Made by a program: the position numbers and the translations under genes. Positions 1 to 6,304 of a stretch of DNA of 7,090 nucleotides are shown one piece after another (the first letter of the stretch is position 1; the number at the start of each line of letters is the position of its first letter). The notes beneath the pieces are model-generated. The model saw nothing but the letters and a program-made list of their open reading frames with translations, did no database searches and was not told the DNA's origin. This stretch comes from an uncultured Panacagrimonas sp. (lineage in GTDB: Bacteria > Pseudomonadota > Gammaproteobacteria > Nevskiales > Nevskiaceae): positions 1-7,090 of the forward strand of contig CAMLNE010000229.1 of assembly GCA_946481265.1 (NCBI GenBank), read 5' to 3'.

Positions 1-2
1 CC

Positions 3-509
3 AAGCTCTACTACCCAGATGAACGGATCCAGCATGCTGGCGTGGCCCTCGGCATTGGCGGCGTGGCTGGGCACATCCACTGGCGTTTTCCAGCTGATTC
101 GAGTGGCTACATGGGGCGCCTGCATCTGCGCCAGGCAGTGGGAGCGGTCACGGCGGCCTGCCTAGCGGTGTCGCGCGACAAGTTCCTTGCCGTCGGCGGA
201 CTGGACGAGGAGGAACTCAAGGTCGCCTTCAACGACGTGGATCTTTGCCTGAAACTGGCGCAGCGTGGCTGGCGCTGCATCTGGACGCCCTACGCAGAGC
301 TGTATCATCACGAATCGATCTCGCGCGGGGCGGAGGATTCTCCCGAAAAGATTGCGCGGTTCGGGCGCGAGATCGACTGCATGAGGCGGCGCTGGGAGCC
401 CCAACTGGATAACGACCCCTATTACCACCGCTGTTTCTCGCGCACTGCGCAGGACTATTCGCTCAATCCCGCTCCTCAGCCATACCGGCCCTGGGAGAGT
501 GCTTGGTGA
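3..509 (+). CDS. Family 2 glycosyltransferase, C-terminal part (5' end outside window)
   Basis: This is the last 168 residues of a GT-A fold glycosyltransferase, probably cytoplasmic or at the inner-membrane face, that adds a sugar to the growing surface polysaccharide. The frame is open from the first bases of the window, so the start lies upstream. Visible family features are the KLYYPDERIQHAG stretch at the start, a GHIHWRFP segment, VTAACLAVSRDKFLAVGGLDE in the middle, and the FNDVDLCLKLAQRGWR motif followed by TPYAELYHHESISRG. In this family the ND-VD region lies in the acceptor/catalytic part. The C-terminal REIDCMRRRWEP and NDPYYHRCFS segments are also typical of large rhamnan/O-antigen type GT2 enzymes. 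The TGA stop lies within the GTGA that starts the permease gene, tying it to the export operon. Family assignment is strong; the sugar and linkage cannot be read from sequence. Confidence 0.9.
   Translation, partial: KLYYPDERIQHAGVALGIGGVAGHIHWRFPADSSGYMGRLHLRQAVGAVTAACLAVSRDKFLAVGGLDEEELKVAFNDVDLCLKLAQRGWRCIWTPYAELYHHESISRGAEDSPEKIARFGREIDCMRRRWEPQLDNDPYYHRCFSRTAQDYSLNPAPQPYRPWESAW
493..499 (+). promoter_or_regulatory. Ribosome binding site that sets the kpsM start
   Basis: GGGAGAG lies 6 bases before the GTG at 506, a normal Shine-Dalgarno spacing. A TTG at 503 is in the same frame but would sit only 3 bases from this site. The GTG at 506, overlapping the preceding TGA, is therefore the better start. 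Confidence 0.6.
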
Positions 510-1348
510 GCGAGCCGGCCGGGAACCGGGGTTTCGCCGGCGTACCGGGCCTGGTACGTCCGACTCAACCATCATCGCGCGGCCACTGGCGGATCTTCAT
601 TGATGCGCTGGGGGCCCTGTTCATCCGCGAGGTGCGCAGCCGCTACGGCACCTTTCGTGGTGGCTACGTGTGGGCGGTGGTCCAACCGCTGGCATTTGTC
701 GTGATCATCAATGAGTCGCGCGCGTTGCTGGGCGCCGGCCGCGACGAGATCTATGGCGTCTCAGGTCAGTATTTCTTCTTGATCGGCGTGCTGCCGTTCT
801 TCATGTACCAACAGTCGTTCAACCAGGCGCTTGGTGCGATGACGTCATTTCGCGGGGTGTTCAATTACCGCGAGGTACGCCCCATCGACATCATCCTCGT
901 ACGGGGCGCCATCGAGTTCGTGCTGCTTGGATTCGTGCTGATGCTGACTATCCTGGGGTTGCACTTCTTCCACCAGCCTGTCGATTTCCAGGATCCACTC
1001 CGGTTTCTTGCGGCCATCGGGCTGCTTTTCGTGCTGACCCAGGGCCTGGGCCTGATTGGCGACGTCTACGCGACGCGCAGCGACAACATGCGCCGCATCA
1101 TCATGTTGATGGACCGGCCACTGTTCTTCATTTCCGGCGTGTTCTTCACCGCGGAGGTCGTGCCCGAGGGGCTTCGCGAATATCTGATGTGGAACCCGTT
1201 GCTCCATGCCATCGACCTTGGGCGCGACTCGATGTTGACCGAGTACGACTCGCCCTGCAGCTGGCTATACCTGACGCTGTTCGCGTTCACTGCATTGATG
1301 TTCGGACTCGGCGCCTACCGCAGCAACCTGCACCGGCTCTCTGCCTGA
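506..1348 (+). CDS. kpsM: KpsM-like capsule polysaccharide ABC transporter permease
   Basis: This 280-residue protein is an ABC-2 type inner-membrane permease that, as a dimer with the KpsT ATPase, moves capsule-type polysaccharide out of the cytoplasm. The N-terminal amphipathic FIREVRSRYGTFRGGYVWAVVQP (about residues 39-61) is the family hallmark. It is followed by about six hydrophobic segments (near 58-70, 90-105, 130-152, 165-185, 205-225 and 250-268) and the C-terminal WNPLLHAIDLGRD motif before the last membrane span. Length is slightly above the roughly 260 residues common for KpsM/BexB/CtrC, because of a hydrophilic N-terminal tail of about 25 residues. The start is GTG at 506, overlapping the upstream glycosyltransferase stop (GTGA), with GGGAGAG 6 bases upstream. 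Its own TGA shares one base with the kpsT ATG (TGATG). Overlaps on both sides indicate translational coupling. O-antigen Wzm-type permeases are related, but the KpsE and KpsD neighbours favour a capsule system. Confidence 0.93.
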   Translation: MSEPAGNRGFAGVPGLVRPTQPSSRGHWRIFIDALGALFIREVRSRYGTFRGGYVWAVVQPLAFVVIINESRALLGAGRDEIYGVSGQYFFLIGVLPFFMYQQSFNQALGAMTSFRGVFNYREVRPIDIILVRGAIEFVLLGFVLMLTILGLHFFHQPVDFQDPLRFLAAIGLLFVLTQGLGLIGDVYATRSDNMRRIIMLMDRPLFFISGVFFTAEVVPEGLREYLMWNPLLHAIDLGRDSMLTEYDSPCSWLYLTLFAFTALMFGLGAYRSNLHRLSA

Positions 1349-2013
1349 TGATCACGTTAGAGAAGGTATCCAAGTGCTACGTCCGACCGGATGGCAGTCG
1401 ACACTGGGTGTATCGCGACCTGGATCTGAATCTGCCGGCGCATCGGAACATCGGCATCGTCGGCCGCAACGGCTCGGGGAAATCGACGCTTATTCGCCTG
1501 TTGTCGGGTGTCGATACGCCGGATCGAGGGCGCGTGATCAGCCGCGGCAGCATCTCGCCGCCAGTAGGGCTGTCCAGCGGCTTTTCGCCATCGATTCCGG
1601 GGCGTGAGAACGCGAAGTTCGTCTGCCGCATCCGGGGCGACTACGGCTCTGTCATGCGTGAACGCCTTGACTTCATCAGAGCATTCTCGGAACTCGGCGA
1701 TTTCTTCGAGCAGCCGGTCAAGACCTATTCCTCGGGCATGCGTGCGCGCCTGGCATTCGCTATCAGCATGGCGTTCGACTACGACTGCTACCTGCTCGAC
1801 GAGATCACGTCGGTGGGTGATGAGAAGTTCCGCGTCCGCGCCGATGCCGCATTCAAGGAACTGCGAACCCGTGCCAGCATCATCCTCGTGAGCCATGGCA
1901 TGCAGACCTTGCGTCAGCTGTGCGATGCCGGTCTTTATGTGCGCAACGGCGAGGTGAGGTACTACGACCAGATCTCCCAGGCGATCGACGATTACCTCCA
2001 GGACCAAAAGTGA
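1348..2013 (+). CDS. kpsT: KpsT-like capsule polysaccharide ABC transporter ATPase
   Basis: This 221-residue cytoplasmic nucleotide-binding subunit powers polysaccharide export with KpsM. Walker A is GRNGSGKST (residues 39-47). The signature is YSSGM (127-131), the degenerate form usual in KpsT-type proteins. Walker B is YLLDE (148-152, catalytic Glu152), followed by the D-loop region SVGDEKF (155-161), and the switch histidine is in LVSHG (His183). The length is close to E. coli KpsT. It lacks the long C-terminal carbohydrate-binding domain of some Wzt proteins, so it should not select polymers by end-capping. The Q-loop region reads SGFSPSIPGREN (77-88), with Ser80 where KpsT/BexA, as I recall them, have glutamine (GGFQGS). 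The ATG start gives TGATG overlap with kpsM. A longer in-frame extension upstream would overlap kpsM deeply and carries no family sequence, so I excluded it. The TGA lies inside the kpsE GTGA. Confidence 0.95.
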   Translation: MITLEKVSKCYVRPDGSRHWVYRDLDLNLPAHRNIGIVGRNGSGKSTLIRLLSGVDTPDRGRVISRGSISPPVGLSSGFSPSIPGRENAKFVCRIRGDYGSVMRERLDFIRAFSELGDFFEQPVKTYSSGMRARLAFAISMAFDYDCYLLDEITSVGDEKFRVRADAAFKELRTRASIILVSHGMQTLRQLCDAGLYVRNGEVRYYDQISQAIDDYLQDQK

Positions 2014-3113
2014 AAGAGCACCTGATCCGCTTCCTTCGCCGGCGTGGACGTTACGCGATCGGGGTTTTGCTGCCTTCGCTGCTGCTGCTGGGCTACCTCG
2101 GCCTGATTGCGAGCGACCGCTACGTGTCAGAGGCCAGACTGATCGTGGAGCGTGACTCTGCGAACGTGGGAGGCATCGCCATGGGGCTGCTGTCGCTGGG
2201 TCAGGGAGGTTCTGCGCTGGACGTCGAGCTAGTGAAGCGTTTCATAGAGTCGCCGGCCATGGTCGAATACTTGGACCACGCGCTTGATCTGCGCAAGCAC
2301 TATTCACAGGACAAGGCGGATTTCTTCTCGCGACTCTCGCCCTCGGCCTCGCGCGAAGATTTTGTGAAGTACTACCTCAAGCGGGTGGATATCCACATCG
2401 ACAAGGATTCGCTGACGCTTGACCTGGCGATCCAGGCGTTCGATCCGGTGTACGCGCAGAAGCTGGCGCGGGCCGTTGTCGAGCGCTCGGAGCGGTTCGT
2501 CAATGACGTGGGCCAGAGCCTGGCGCGCGAGCAGGTGGCATTCGCGCAGGGTGAGGTGGAGAAATCGAACAAGCGGCTGGTCGACGCGGCGAACGAACTG
2601 ATCGCCTACCAGAATGAACACGAGATGCTCAGTCCGGAACTGGAGTCTGCTGCGCTATCGCAGGTCATCGCGGGTCTGCAGCAAGAGCTCGCGCGTCAGA
2701 AGACAGAGCTCAAAGCCCTGCGCAGCTACCTGAGCGATTCTGCCCCCGAAGTGATGGCAGCCCGGTCGCGTATCGCGGCGCTGGACCTGCAGATTTCGCA
2801 AGAGCGCGCCAAACAGGTCCGTACTGGGCAGTCAGGCGCGTTGAACGCGCTGCTGGTCGACTACAAAGAACTCGAACTGGGCGTGCGAGTGGCAACGGAC
2901 ATCTATCAGGCCGGATTGGCGACGCTGGAGGCAGCCAAGCTCGACGCCTCGCGCAAGGTGAAACATCTGGTGATGGTCTCGGCGCCGACCCTGCCGCAGG
3001 ATGCGACGCGGCCGCGGCGCCTGTACAGCCTCGCGACAGCCGTCGCGTTGCTGCATATCCTGTACCTGATCGGCGGCATGATCGTCGTCATCATCCAGGA
3101 TCATCGGGAGTAG
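2010..3113 (+). CDS. kpsE: KpsE-like capsule export inner-membrane/periplasmic adaptor
   Basis: This 367-residue protein belongs to the polysaccharide copolymerase (Wzz-like, KpsE/BexC/CtrB) family, which connects the KpsMT transporter to the outer-membrane exit protein. A basic N-terminus (RRRGR) precedes one membrane span at about residues 16-34. A large periplasmic region follows, with a Wzz-type YVSEARLIVERDS start and a long charged coiled-coil segment at about 165-270. A proline-rich motif (VSAPTLPQDATRPRR, about 323-337) sits immediately before the second membrane span (about 340-361), with a five- to six-residue cytoplasmic tail. Two terminal spans around a coiled-coil periplasmic domain, and no kinase motif, fit the ABC-dependent type, not the Wzc type. 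The start is GTG at 2010, overlapping the kpsT stop by four bases, with AGGA six bases upstream. The frame runs further upstream, but that part lies inside kpsT and looks non-coding. Three bases separate it from kpsD. Confidence 0.93.
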   Translation: MKEHLIRFLRRRGRYAIGVLLPSLLLLGYLGLIASDRYVSEARLIVERDSANVGGIAMGLLSLGQGGSALDVELVKRFIESPAMVEYLDHALDLRKHYSQDKADFFSRLSPSASREDFVKYYLKRVDIHIDKDSLTLDLAIQAFDPVYAQKLARAVVERSERFVNDVGQSLAREQVAFAQGEVEKSNKRLVDAANELIAYQNEHEMLSPELESAALSQVIAGLQQELARQKTELKALRSYLSDSAPEVMAARSRIAALDLQISQERAKQVRTGQSGALNALLVDYKELELGVRVATDIYQAGLATLEAAKLDASRKVKHLVMVSAPTLPQDATRPRRLYSLATAVALLHILYLIGGMIVVIIQDHRE

Positions 3114-3116
3114 GGG

Positions 3117-4931
3117 ATGAAGCCGAGCAAGATTGGCGTGTTTCTGGCAGCGGTCCTGCTGCCGGTGGTGGCAACTGCGCAAGTTCCGCCAGGGTTCCCG
3201 ACTACGATGTTGCCGACGGGGCAGGCCCCTGCAATGCCCGACGCAGCTGCCACAGCCACGCCGGCCGCCGCCACGCGGGCGGGCATGAGCAATGGCGCGC
3301 CATTCTTCTCAATCAGCGGCCAGAGCACATCGCCCGCGCCGCGCGTAGTGAACCCAGGGGCACCTTCCCAGGCTCGGGAGGCGTTCGCACCCACAATCCC
3401 AGACGCACAGATCTTCGAAGATCGGCTATCCGAATCGCCCGTATTTGGCCGCACTCTGTTCCAGGGCCATTTCGCCTCGGAATCGTTCAAGGGTTTCAAT
3501 CCGGACTATCTGATCAGTGTCGGAGATCAGATCGACGTCAAGCTATGGGGTGCGGTGGATGTTCAGATGGTTCTACCGGTCGACGCCCAGGGCAATGTAT
3601 TCATCCCGCGCGTAGGTCCGGTGCGAGTGCTGAACGTGCGCAACGGCGAGCTCAACGCGGTGGTGGAGCGAGAGGTGCGGCGGACTTATCGCGAGGAGGT
3701 GGGGGTGTACGCCACGCTTGCGGCGGCAGTTCCCGTGAAGGTTTTTGTCTCTGGCTTCGTGCGTCGGCCGGGCCTCTATCCGGGGTACGCTTCGGACTCC
3801 CTTCTCAATTTCCTCGACCGTGCAGGTGGCATCGCCTCCTTGTCTGGTAGCTATATCGATGTGCGCGTGCTGCGTGGCGAGCAGACGATTGCACGGGTCG
3901 ATCTCTACGAGTTCCTGACCAAAGGCTCGCTCGCACAGGTGCAGTTGCGTGATGGCGACAGCATCTTCGTCGGACCGATCGGATCGACCGCGATGGTCAC
4001 CGGACTCGTCGCCAGTCCCGCACAGTTCGAATTTCGTCCGGGTACGCGCATCTCGGAGCTGCTCGAGATTGCAGGTGTCAACGGCCGCGCTACCAACGTA
4101 AGCATCACGCGCAGCGAGGGTTCACGGCGCGAGGTGATCTACGTGCCGGTCGGCGATCCGGCGCTGAACGGCCCGGTGGTTACCGGTGACTACATCGAGG
4201 TGATGGCGGACCGGCTCGTCGGACAGATTGCGGTAACGCTGGAAGGAGAGCACGAGGGAGCGGGCCAGTACGTACTGCCGTACTCGGCAACACTGGCCGA
4301 CATGCTGGAGCAAGTGCGGTACTCACCGCAATCCGAGAAGACGGGAATCCAACTCTATCGCAACAGTGTCGCGGCACGGCAGAAGGAAGTGCTCGACCAG
4401 ATGCTGACGAAGCTCGAACAGTCGGTCCTGGCGGCACGCTCGACTACTCGCGAAGAAGCCGAATTACGCACGCGCGAGGCACAGCTCGTGCTCCAGTTCG
4501 TGGAGAGGGCACGCAAGATCCAGCCGAAGGGCCAGGTCGTGCTGCCGCGCGAATTTGACCCCTCGAAGATCGCCCTGGAAGACGGCGATGTCGTTCGCAT
4601 CCCGCGCATGAGCAACTTAGTCCAGGTTCACGGCGAGGTGTTCCTGCCCAATGCCTTTATGTGGCGCAAGGGTTACTACGTGAGCGACTACATAAACCAG
4701 GCCGGCGGCTTGATTCAGAAATCGTCCGGCGAGCGGGTGCTGCTGATCCGCCCTTCGGGGGAGATTGCCTCGGAGGAGGGCAGTGGTTTCGTGATGGCCG
4801 AACGTGTCGAGCCAGGCGACGAGATTCTGGTGCTGCCGGGTGTCGACACTAAGCGCTTCCAATTCGGCAAGGACGTGATCCAGGTGATCTACCAGATCGC
4901 GATCGCGGCTGGTGTGTTGGCTCGATTGTAG
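3117..4931 (+). CDS. kpsD: KpsD-like outer-membrane/periplasmic polysaccharide export protein
   Basis: This 604-residue exported protein of the OPX (Wza/KpsD) family is the likely outer-membrane exit for the polymer. A Sec signal peptide is visible: Lys2 and Lys5, a hydrophobic core at about 6-18, and a probable cut after ATA (residue 21). There is no lipobox cysteine, so unlike Wza it should not be a lipoprotein; E. coli KpsD is the same in this respect. A Pro/Ala-rich linker (about 22-95) leads to the polysaccharide export domain at about 127-205 (FNPDYLISVGDQIDVKLWG). SLBB-type repeats follow near 207-285, 289-370, 375-415 and 502-575. A charged helical insertion at about 416-467 interrupts the third repeat. 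The end is a hydrophobic helix (about 581-604) typical of KpsD relatives. E. coli KpsD is somewhat shorter, near 560 residues. ATG at 3117 has GGGAG six bases upstream. This is the last gene of the operon. Confidence 0.94.
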   Translation: MKPSKIGVFLAAVLLPVVATAQVPPGFPTTMLPTGQAPAMPDAAATATPAAATRAGMSNGAPFFSISGQSTSPAPRVVNPGAPSQAREAFAPTIPDAQIFEDRLSESPVFGRTLFQGHFASESFKGFNPDYLISVGDQIDVKLWGAVDVQMVLPVDAQGNVFIPRVGPVRVLNVRNGELNAVVEREVRRTYREEVGVYATLAAAVPVKVFVSGFVRRPGLYPGYASDSLLNFLDRAGGIASLSGSYIDVRVLRGEQTIARVDLYEFLTKGSLAQVQLRDGDSIFVGPIGSTAMVTGLVASPAQFEFRPGTRISELLEIAGVNGRATNVSITRSEGSRREVIYVPVGDPALNGPVVTGDYIEVMADRLVGQIAVTLEGEHEGAGQYVLPYSATLADMLEQVRYSPQSEKTGIQLYRNSVAARQKEVLDQMLTKLEQSVLAARSTTREEAELRTREAQLVLQFVERARKIQPKGQVVLPREFDPSKIALEDGDVVRIPRMSNLVQVHGEVFLPNAFMWRKGYYVSDYINQAGGLIQKSSGERVLLIRPSGEIASEEGSGFVMAERVEPGDEILVLPGVDTKRFQFGKDVIQVIYQIAIAAGVLARL

Positions 4932-4932
4932 T

Positions 4933-4983
4933 GCGATCGGCCCCGCGGACTGCGATCGCGTTGGTCATGATCTCGGGGATCAT
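4933..4983. terminator. Two stem-loops between convergent genes, possible bidirectional terminator
   Basis: Directly after the kpsD stop, GCGATCG (4933-4939) pairs perfectly with CGATCGC (4953-4959) around a 13-base loop. Nearby, ATGATC (4967-4972) pairs with GATCAT (4978-4983) around a 5-base loop. The region separates kpsD from the convergent glycosyltransferase gene, where terminators are expected. Neither stem is followed by a T-run on either strand, so intrinsic termination is not assured; the stems may only stabilise the transcript ends. Confidence 0.35.
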
Positions 4984-5006
4984 CTAATTCGGTCGAGCCC
5001 ATGCGC

Positions 5007-5873
5007 CTATAGGACAGAGATCCCTTCGATGAGCGACTCGAGTTCGCGCACGGTGCGCCATGTGGACGCTGCGCTGCGCTCGGCGACAACGCACTCCAGC
5101 TGATTGTGGTCCAGTCGAGTGAAGTAGGTCATCGTACGGTCGCGCGCCCCGCTCATGGCGTCGCCGCGAAAGCGTTTTTTCTCGACGTATTCCTGACGCG
5201 ACTTAATAGCGTAGTGGTGGACGCGCAGGTTCCCGGGTCCAACGCTGCAAGACAGCTCGCCAGTGGGATCGGGCAGCCAACTGCCGGCCTTGGCCCATTC
5301 CATATCCTTGCCGGCAGTATCAATGTAGCGAAAGCCAGGATGCAGATTGCAGCGATGCACTCTCTGAAGGGCTACGGCCGCCGTCCGTGCGTAGGTTTTG
5401 ATGTGTTGGCAGCCGCCCGCATCATCGGGGGCGCAGCGGGTAAAGCGTTCGGTGACCAGTCCGGGGCTGCGGTGCTCGTGCCCTGATGATCCGAACAGGC
5501 GCCAGTTGATGGCGATCGCCCCGACGTCGGGGGGCGCGATCAACTCCTCGAGGTGATGGATTGGGCTGCGACCGTCAGAGGACACTAGGAATTCATCCGC
5601 GTCCAGAAAAGCGATGCGGTCGAATTTGCGACCCCAACGCTTCAGCATTGAGTTGTAGGCCTTGATCTGCGCCCCATTTCCCGGGGGCTCCCGATGGAGC
5701 CGCAGCACGCCAGCAGATTCCAGTTTGCACAAGAGATCCAGCGTGCCGTCGTCGCTTTGGTTGTCGGCGATCAGAAAATCAGTGAAGCCGGCGTTGCGGT
5801 GCCAAGCGAGCCATTCGAGCATGTACTCGGCTTCGTTGCGGACGATCGAGGCAAGCGCGATTCTCAGGGTCAT
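5007..5873 (-). CDS. Glycosyltransferase, Glyco_tranf_2_4 / GT2-like family
   Basis: This complete 288-residue enzyme probably adds a sugar during synthesis of the neighbouring surface polysaccharide in the cytoplasm. The N-terminus ASIVRNEAEYMLEWLAWHRNAG (8-29) followed by DNQSDDGT (37-44) is the nucleotide-sugar binding part. FLDADEFL (89-96) carries the DxD-type metal site (Asp91, Asp93). The downstream NWRLFGSSGH, GLVTERF, HIKTYAR, HRCNLHPG and HHYAIKSRQEYVEKKRFRGDA segments match the family (PF13704-like, related to DUF23/GT92). No membrane segment or signal peptide is seen. ATG at 5873 overlaps the TGA of a 71-codon frame (ATGA). No strong Shine-Dalgarno precedes it, so translational coupling is plausible. 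The TAG stop faces kpsD across 75 bases. It is transcribed against the export operon. The long open frames on the opposite strand contain no family sequence and are shadows. Donor and acceptor are unknown. Confidence 0.9.
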   Translation of the reverse strand: MTLRIALASIVRNEAEYMLEWLAWHRNAGFTDFLIADNQSDDGTLDLLCKLESAGVLRLHREPPGNGAQIKAYNSMLKRWGRKFDRIAFLDADEFLVSSDGRSPIHHLEELIAPPDVGAIAINWRLFGSSGHEHRSPGLVTERFTRCAPDDAGGCQHIKTYARTAAVALQRVHRCNLHPGFRYIDTAGKDMEWAKAGSWLPDPTGELSCSVGPGNLRVHHYAIKSRQEYVEKKRFRGDAMSGARDRTMTYFTRLDHNQLECVVAERSAASTWRTVRELESLIEGISVL

Positions 5874-6085
5874 CGTCGCGTCACCAGCCGGATTCTGCGC
5901 TGCAGGCCGCGTTCCGCCACCAAAGCGAGCATCGGACGGTCGGCGTCAAGTGCCATGCCAGCAGCGGAAATCGGCCCAGTCGGCGCCTCGTGCACCAGCG
6001 AGCAGACCCAGCCATCTGAAGCTTCATCCCAAGATCCGTGCCGCGAAGCAGACAGAACGAGCACAACCGGGGCTGATGGCGACAT
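5870..6085 (-). CDS. Unidentified 71-residue reading frame coupled to the downstream glycosyltransferase
   Basis: I do not recognise this protein. The frame runs from ATG at 6085 to TGA at 5870, and its stop overlaps the start of the glycosyltransferase gene (ATGA), an arrangement typical of real coupled genes. The product would be small and soluble-looking, without a signal peptide or clear membrane span. Residues 44-69 (MALDADRPMLALVAERGLQRRIRLVT) look protein-like, with regular alternation of hydrophobic and charged residues. By eye about 65 percent of third codon positions are G or C, lower in the first half. Against it, the sequence before the ATG is pyrimidine-rich with no Shine-Dalgarno, and the frame stays open only to a stop at 6140-6142. 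It could be a small gene, the remnant of a larger upstream gene, or a leader that passes ribosomes to the glycosyltransferase. Confidence 0.4.
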   Translation of the reverse strand: MSPSAPVVLVLSASRHGSWDEASDGWVCSLVHEAPTGPISAAGMALDADRPMLALVAERGLQRRIRLVTRR

Positions 6086-6114
6086 GAGAGGGGAGAAGGA
6101 ATGGGCACTATTGC

Positions 6115-6143
6115 AATCTGCCGATGCCTCAGGGTCAGGTCAA
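6115..6143 (-). promoter_or_regulatory. Weak candidate promoter for the minus-strand glycosyltransferase unit
   Basis: On the minus strand TTGACC (6143-6138, five of six to the sigma-70 -35) is followed after 17 bases by CAGATT (6120-6115, three of six to the -10). Transcription would begin near 6108, about 23 bases before the ATG at 6085. The poor -10 makes this only a candidate. Confidence 0.22.
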
Positions 6144-6178
6144 GAATGGGGGCGTGAACGACACTTCCGGCGCGATGC

Positions 6179-6208
6179 CTTACCCGAGCGGGAATCGATA
6201 CGTATAAT
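6179..6208 (+). promoter_or_regulatory. Probable sigma-70 promoter of the petAB operon
   Basis: A perfect TATAAT lies at 6203-6208. The best -35 candidates are weak: CTTACC at 6179-6184 with an 18-base spacer, or TTACCC at 6180-6185 with 17 (each three of six). Predicted transcription starts near 6215, leaving a leader of about 90 bases before the petA ATG. An 8-base palindrome, ATACGTAT (6198-6205), overlaps the -10, and CCCGAGCGGG (6183-6192) lies in the spacer. Either could be an operator, but I recognise no known regulator site. Confidence 0.5.
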
Positions 6209-6219
6209 TCGCCGCGCTA

Positions 6220-6265
6220 GGCGGGGCGCTCACCAGAGCGTGGTGCTCCAACCCAGGTCCCCGCC
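6220..6265 (+). promoter_or_regulatory. Inverted-repeat structure in the presumed petA 5' leader
   Basis: GGCGGGG (6220-6226) is the exact reverse complement of CCCCGCC (6259-6265), giving a strong 7-bp closing stem. It begins a few bases after the predicted transcription start. Inside, CGCTC (6227-6231) can pair with GAGCG (6236-6240). As alternatives, CACCA (6231-6235) can pair with TGGTG (6241-6245), or GAGC (6236-6239) with GCTC (6245-6248). These inner pairings exclude one another. No T-run follows, so it is not an obvious terminator. The 46-base span is too short for a tRNA despite the acceptor-like ends. The role is unknown; leader stability or translation control of petA is possible. 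Confidence 0.35.
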
Positions 6266-6304
6266 ACGCTGCTGTTTCCAACCTTTCGCAGGGGGCTTGA
6301 TTCG

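Noticed and set aside
1189..1347. N-terminal extension of kpsT into kpsM
   Set aside because: It overlaps the conserved C-terminus of the permease, and the ABC domain starts normally at ATG 1348 with TGATG coupling.
1920..2009. N-terminal extension of kpsE into kpsT
   Set aside because: It would overlap kpsT by about 90 bases. GTG at 2010 has a well-spaced AGGA and gives the standard short basic N-terminus before the first membrane span.
3101..3499. Minus-strand open frame across the start of kpsD
   Set aside because: It lies antisense to the signal peptide and Pro/Ala linker of kpsD, whose GC-rich codons keep other frames open. It shows no recognisable domain.
6101..6157. 18-codon plus-strand frame starting with ATG after a purine-rich GGGAGAAGGA, a possible leader peptide for petA
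   Set aside because: It lies upstream of the TATAAT box, so it would not be in the predicted petA transcript. Its stop is about 150 bases before petA, and the encoded peptide shows nothing distinctive.
6221..6266. tRNA-like acceptor ends (GCGGGG ... CCCCGCCA)
   Set aside because: Only 46 bases separate the ends, with no anticodon or T arm, so it is an inverted repeat and not a tRNA gene.
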